Positions 62,480 to 64,000 of a stretch of 64,000 nt of DNA are shown here, in pieces (the stretch's first letter is position 1; every line of letters starts with the position of its first letter). The stretch spans positions 146,689,647 to 146,753,646 of the forward strand of contig CM071597.1 of assembly GCA_036435485.1 (NCBI GenBank), written 5' to 3'. The DNA comes from Saposhnikovia divaricata (taxonomy: Eukaryota > Streptophyta > Magnoliopsida > Apiales > Apiaceae). Position numbers and translations under genes: made by a program. The notes under the pieces were generated by a model. It ran no database searches. It was not told the origin of the DNA and saw nothing but the letters and a program-made list of their open reading frames with translations.

Positions 62480-63145
62480 ATGCAGAAAGAGAGGGAAGGA
62501 AAGAAGAGGAAGTTGGATAGTCGAAAGGGAAACTCTGCTGGTGGGAGCTTTCCGAGCAAATTTAAGCGAGGAACGATGTCCCAACCCAGCGGGAACTTTG
62601 GAACCAAGAGAGCTGAAAGTTGGAGTGTGGGCCAGGGCGGCCGACCACAGGGATCGTCTTACTCTACCCCATCCCGAGCCCAACCCCCAGAATGCAATAA
62701 ATGTGGAAGGAAACATGCGGGCGTGTGTAACCTGCAAGATGTGAAATGCTTCAAGTGTGGGCTGACAGGGCATTATGCTAACGCTTGTCGCGGAACTAGT
62801 AACAACCCGAGTGTCAGAGGTAATTGCTTCAAGTGTGGGAAACCAGGGCACCGAATGAGGGAATGTATGTCCTCTGGGCCAGCTACATCGAGAGTGAGTG
62901 GAACTGCTTCTAACAAGGCCCCTACTGCAAGAACTTTTAACATGACGGTGCAGGATGCCGTGAGGAACACGGATGTGATTGCAGGTACCCTACTACTCAA
63001 CTCAGTTAAAGCAAATGTTTTATTTGATTCGGGAGCTACCAAGTCCTTCATATCTCTAGATTTTGTATGTCAGTTAGGCCTTAAGACTGAACCATTGAAA
63101 GACAGATTATTCCCGTTAGCCAAGTATGTCCAGGTTGTGACCTAG
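62480..63145 (+). pseudogene. Nucleocapsid and protease region of element C
   Basis: Continues the Gag frame after the TAG. A basic segment is followed by three Cys-rich motifs: CNKCGRKHAGVC, CFKCGLTGHYANAC and CFKCGKPGHRMREC, the latter two classical CCHC zinc knuckles. Then comes the protease with active site VLFDSGATKSFIS (about residues 180-192). The frame ends at TAG 63143-63145. Just upstream a shift leads into a frame reading CDLEIEGRHFR, which carries on the protease (LGEFDVIVGMDWL), so a one-base indel near 63110-63140 broke the polyprotein. Confidence 0.85.
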
Positions 63146-64000
63146 AAATAGAAGGGCGACACTTTCGGGTAGACTTAATACCTTTTAAACTAGGGGAGTT
63201 TGACGTAATAGTAGGTATGGATTGGTTAACAACCCACGGAGCCCAGATTGATTGTGTCAAGAAGAAAGTAAGTTTGAGACTGCCAGGGGACGAGGAAGTA
63301 GTATTTAGTGGGAAACGGCAAAGCCAAAAGTTCCTGACTATGATTCAAGCTAAGAAGTTGTTACGTAAAGGATGCGATGCCTATTTAGCCTATGTGAAGG
63401 ATACCAAGAAGGAGGCAACAAACCTGCAGGAAATCCCTGTCGTTAATGAGTTCGAGGACGTATTTCCGGACGATCTTCCCGGACTACCACCCGATAGGGA
63501 CATCGAGTTTGCTATAGACTTAGTTCCGGGTACGGCCCCAATTTCGAAAGCCCCATATCGGCTAGCCCCAGTGGAGATGAAAGAGCTAGCCACTCAGTTA
63601 CAAGAGTTGTTGGATAAAGGGATGATAAGACCTAGTGTGTCACCGTGGGGAGCCCCGGTGCTGTTCGTGAAAAAGAAGGACGGCAGCATGAGATTATGTA
63701 TAGACTACAGGGAGTTGAACAAGGTGACTATAAAGAATAAGTATCCCTTGCCCAGGATAGATGACCTGTTTGACCAATTGAAAGATGCAGTTTATTTCTC
63801 TAAGATTTATTTGCGGACCGGGTACCACCAGTTAAAGATTAAACCATAAGATATACCAAAGACGGCCTTTCGCACCCGGTACGGACATTATGAGTTCCTA
63901 GTGATGTCATTTGGGTTAACGAATGCCCCTGCAGCTTTCATGGACTTAATGAATCGAGTCTTCAAGAAATACTTGGACAAGTGTGTTATAGTCTTCATCG
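63146..64000 (+). pseudogene. Protease end and reverse transcriptase of element C, broken, runs off window
   Basis: The frame contains VIVGMDWLTTHGAQIDC, then the RT start PSVSPWGAPVLFVKKKDGSM, RLCIDYRELNKVTIKNKYPL and YHQLKIKP. A TAA at 63847-63849 interrupts it; the same frame resumes with DIPKTAFRTRYGHYEFLVM and reaches KCVIVFI at the window edge, just before the catalytic YVDD-type motif (FIDD in this group). RNase H, integrase and chromodomain are outside. RT copies the element's RNA into DNA in the particle. Confidence 0.88.

Larger units (their letters stand above)
56454..64000 (+). mobile_element. Element C: Tekay-like chromovirus (Ty3/Gypsy), 3' part outside window
   Basis: 5' LTR 56454-59938, PBS, pre-gag ORF, Gag, zinc knuckles, protease and RT in plus orientation. 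The protease-RT region (GMDWLTTHGAQIDC, PSVSPWGAPVLFVKKKDGSM) is of the Tekay/Del chromovirus type. It inserted into the 5' LTR of element B; TCTGG (56449-56453) is the candidate target duplication. Integrase and chromodomain would lie beyond the window. A few stops and one frameshift make this copy defective. Confidence 0.85.

Noticed and set aside
1..64000. tRNA, rRNA and CRISPR-like structures
   Set aside because: None seen. The TGGTATCAGAGC and TGGCGCC strings are primer binding sites, and the tandem repeats lack spacer-repeat organisation.

Overview
The window is nuclear DNA of a flowering plant, most likely a dicot with a repeat-rich genome. The signs are one clear intron-containing plant gene for a plastid Ycf20-like protein, plant-type MITEs, Athila, Copia and Tekay-like chromovirus retrotransposons, and tRNA-type primer binding sites (PBS) next to TG...CA LTRs. 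Nothing in the sequence fixes the family or species.

Layout. 1-4620: right-hand part of an Athila-type Gypsy element on the minus strand (broken gag-protease frame, PBS, 5' LTR). 4621-15223: the only gene-bearing stretch. It holds a MULE-like MITE with 9-bp target duplications, directly upstream of the Ycf20-like gene; that gene (5' UTR exon about 6320-6456, coding exons 9099-9268 and 10438-10912), with two further small DNA transposons in its introns; a minus-strand coiled-coil gene or gene fragment (12033-12800); and a broken inverted copy of it (14490-14880). 15224-19055: 5'-truncated Copia element, minus strand. 19056-23551: 5' LTR, PBS and a pre-gag ORF of a plus-strand Gypsy element (E1). 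23590-25088 and 40104-40979: fragments that look like one older LTR split by an insertion. 25089-40103: a 15-kb minus-strand element (A) with 4.7-kb LTRs and no intact genes. 40980-56453: a rearranged pair of related minus-strand elements (D and B) sharing a middle LTR block. 56454-64000: plus-strand Tekay-like element (C) with 5' LTR, PBS, pre-gag ORF, Gag, zinc knuckles, protease and the start of reverse transcriptase (RT); it runs off the window.

Most interesting: E1 and C, and in decayed form A and B, seem to carry an extra acidic ORF between PBS and gag. Its first coding exon appears to lie inside the LTR. That small exon begins M-x-R-[T/P], and in E1 and C it resembles the N-terminal tail of histone H3, including an A-R-K at the H3K9 position. 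It ends at a GTAG donor in phase 0. The matching acceptor lies just before the pre-gag ORF, so the putative intron removes the LTR end and the PBS. A further conserved donor and acceptor inside the LTRs suggest a leader intron, and a good acceptor stands just before Gag. Together these suggest a spliced expression programme in a chromovirus lineage. The splicing and the histone mimicry are inferences from sequence; no RNA or database evidence was available.
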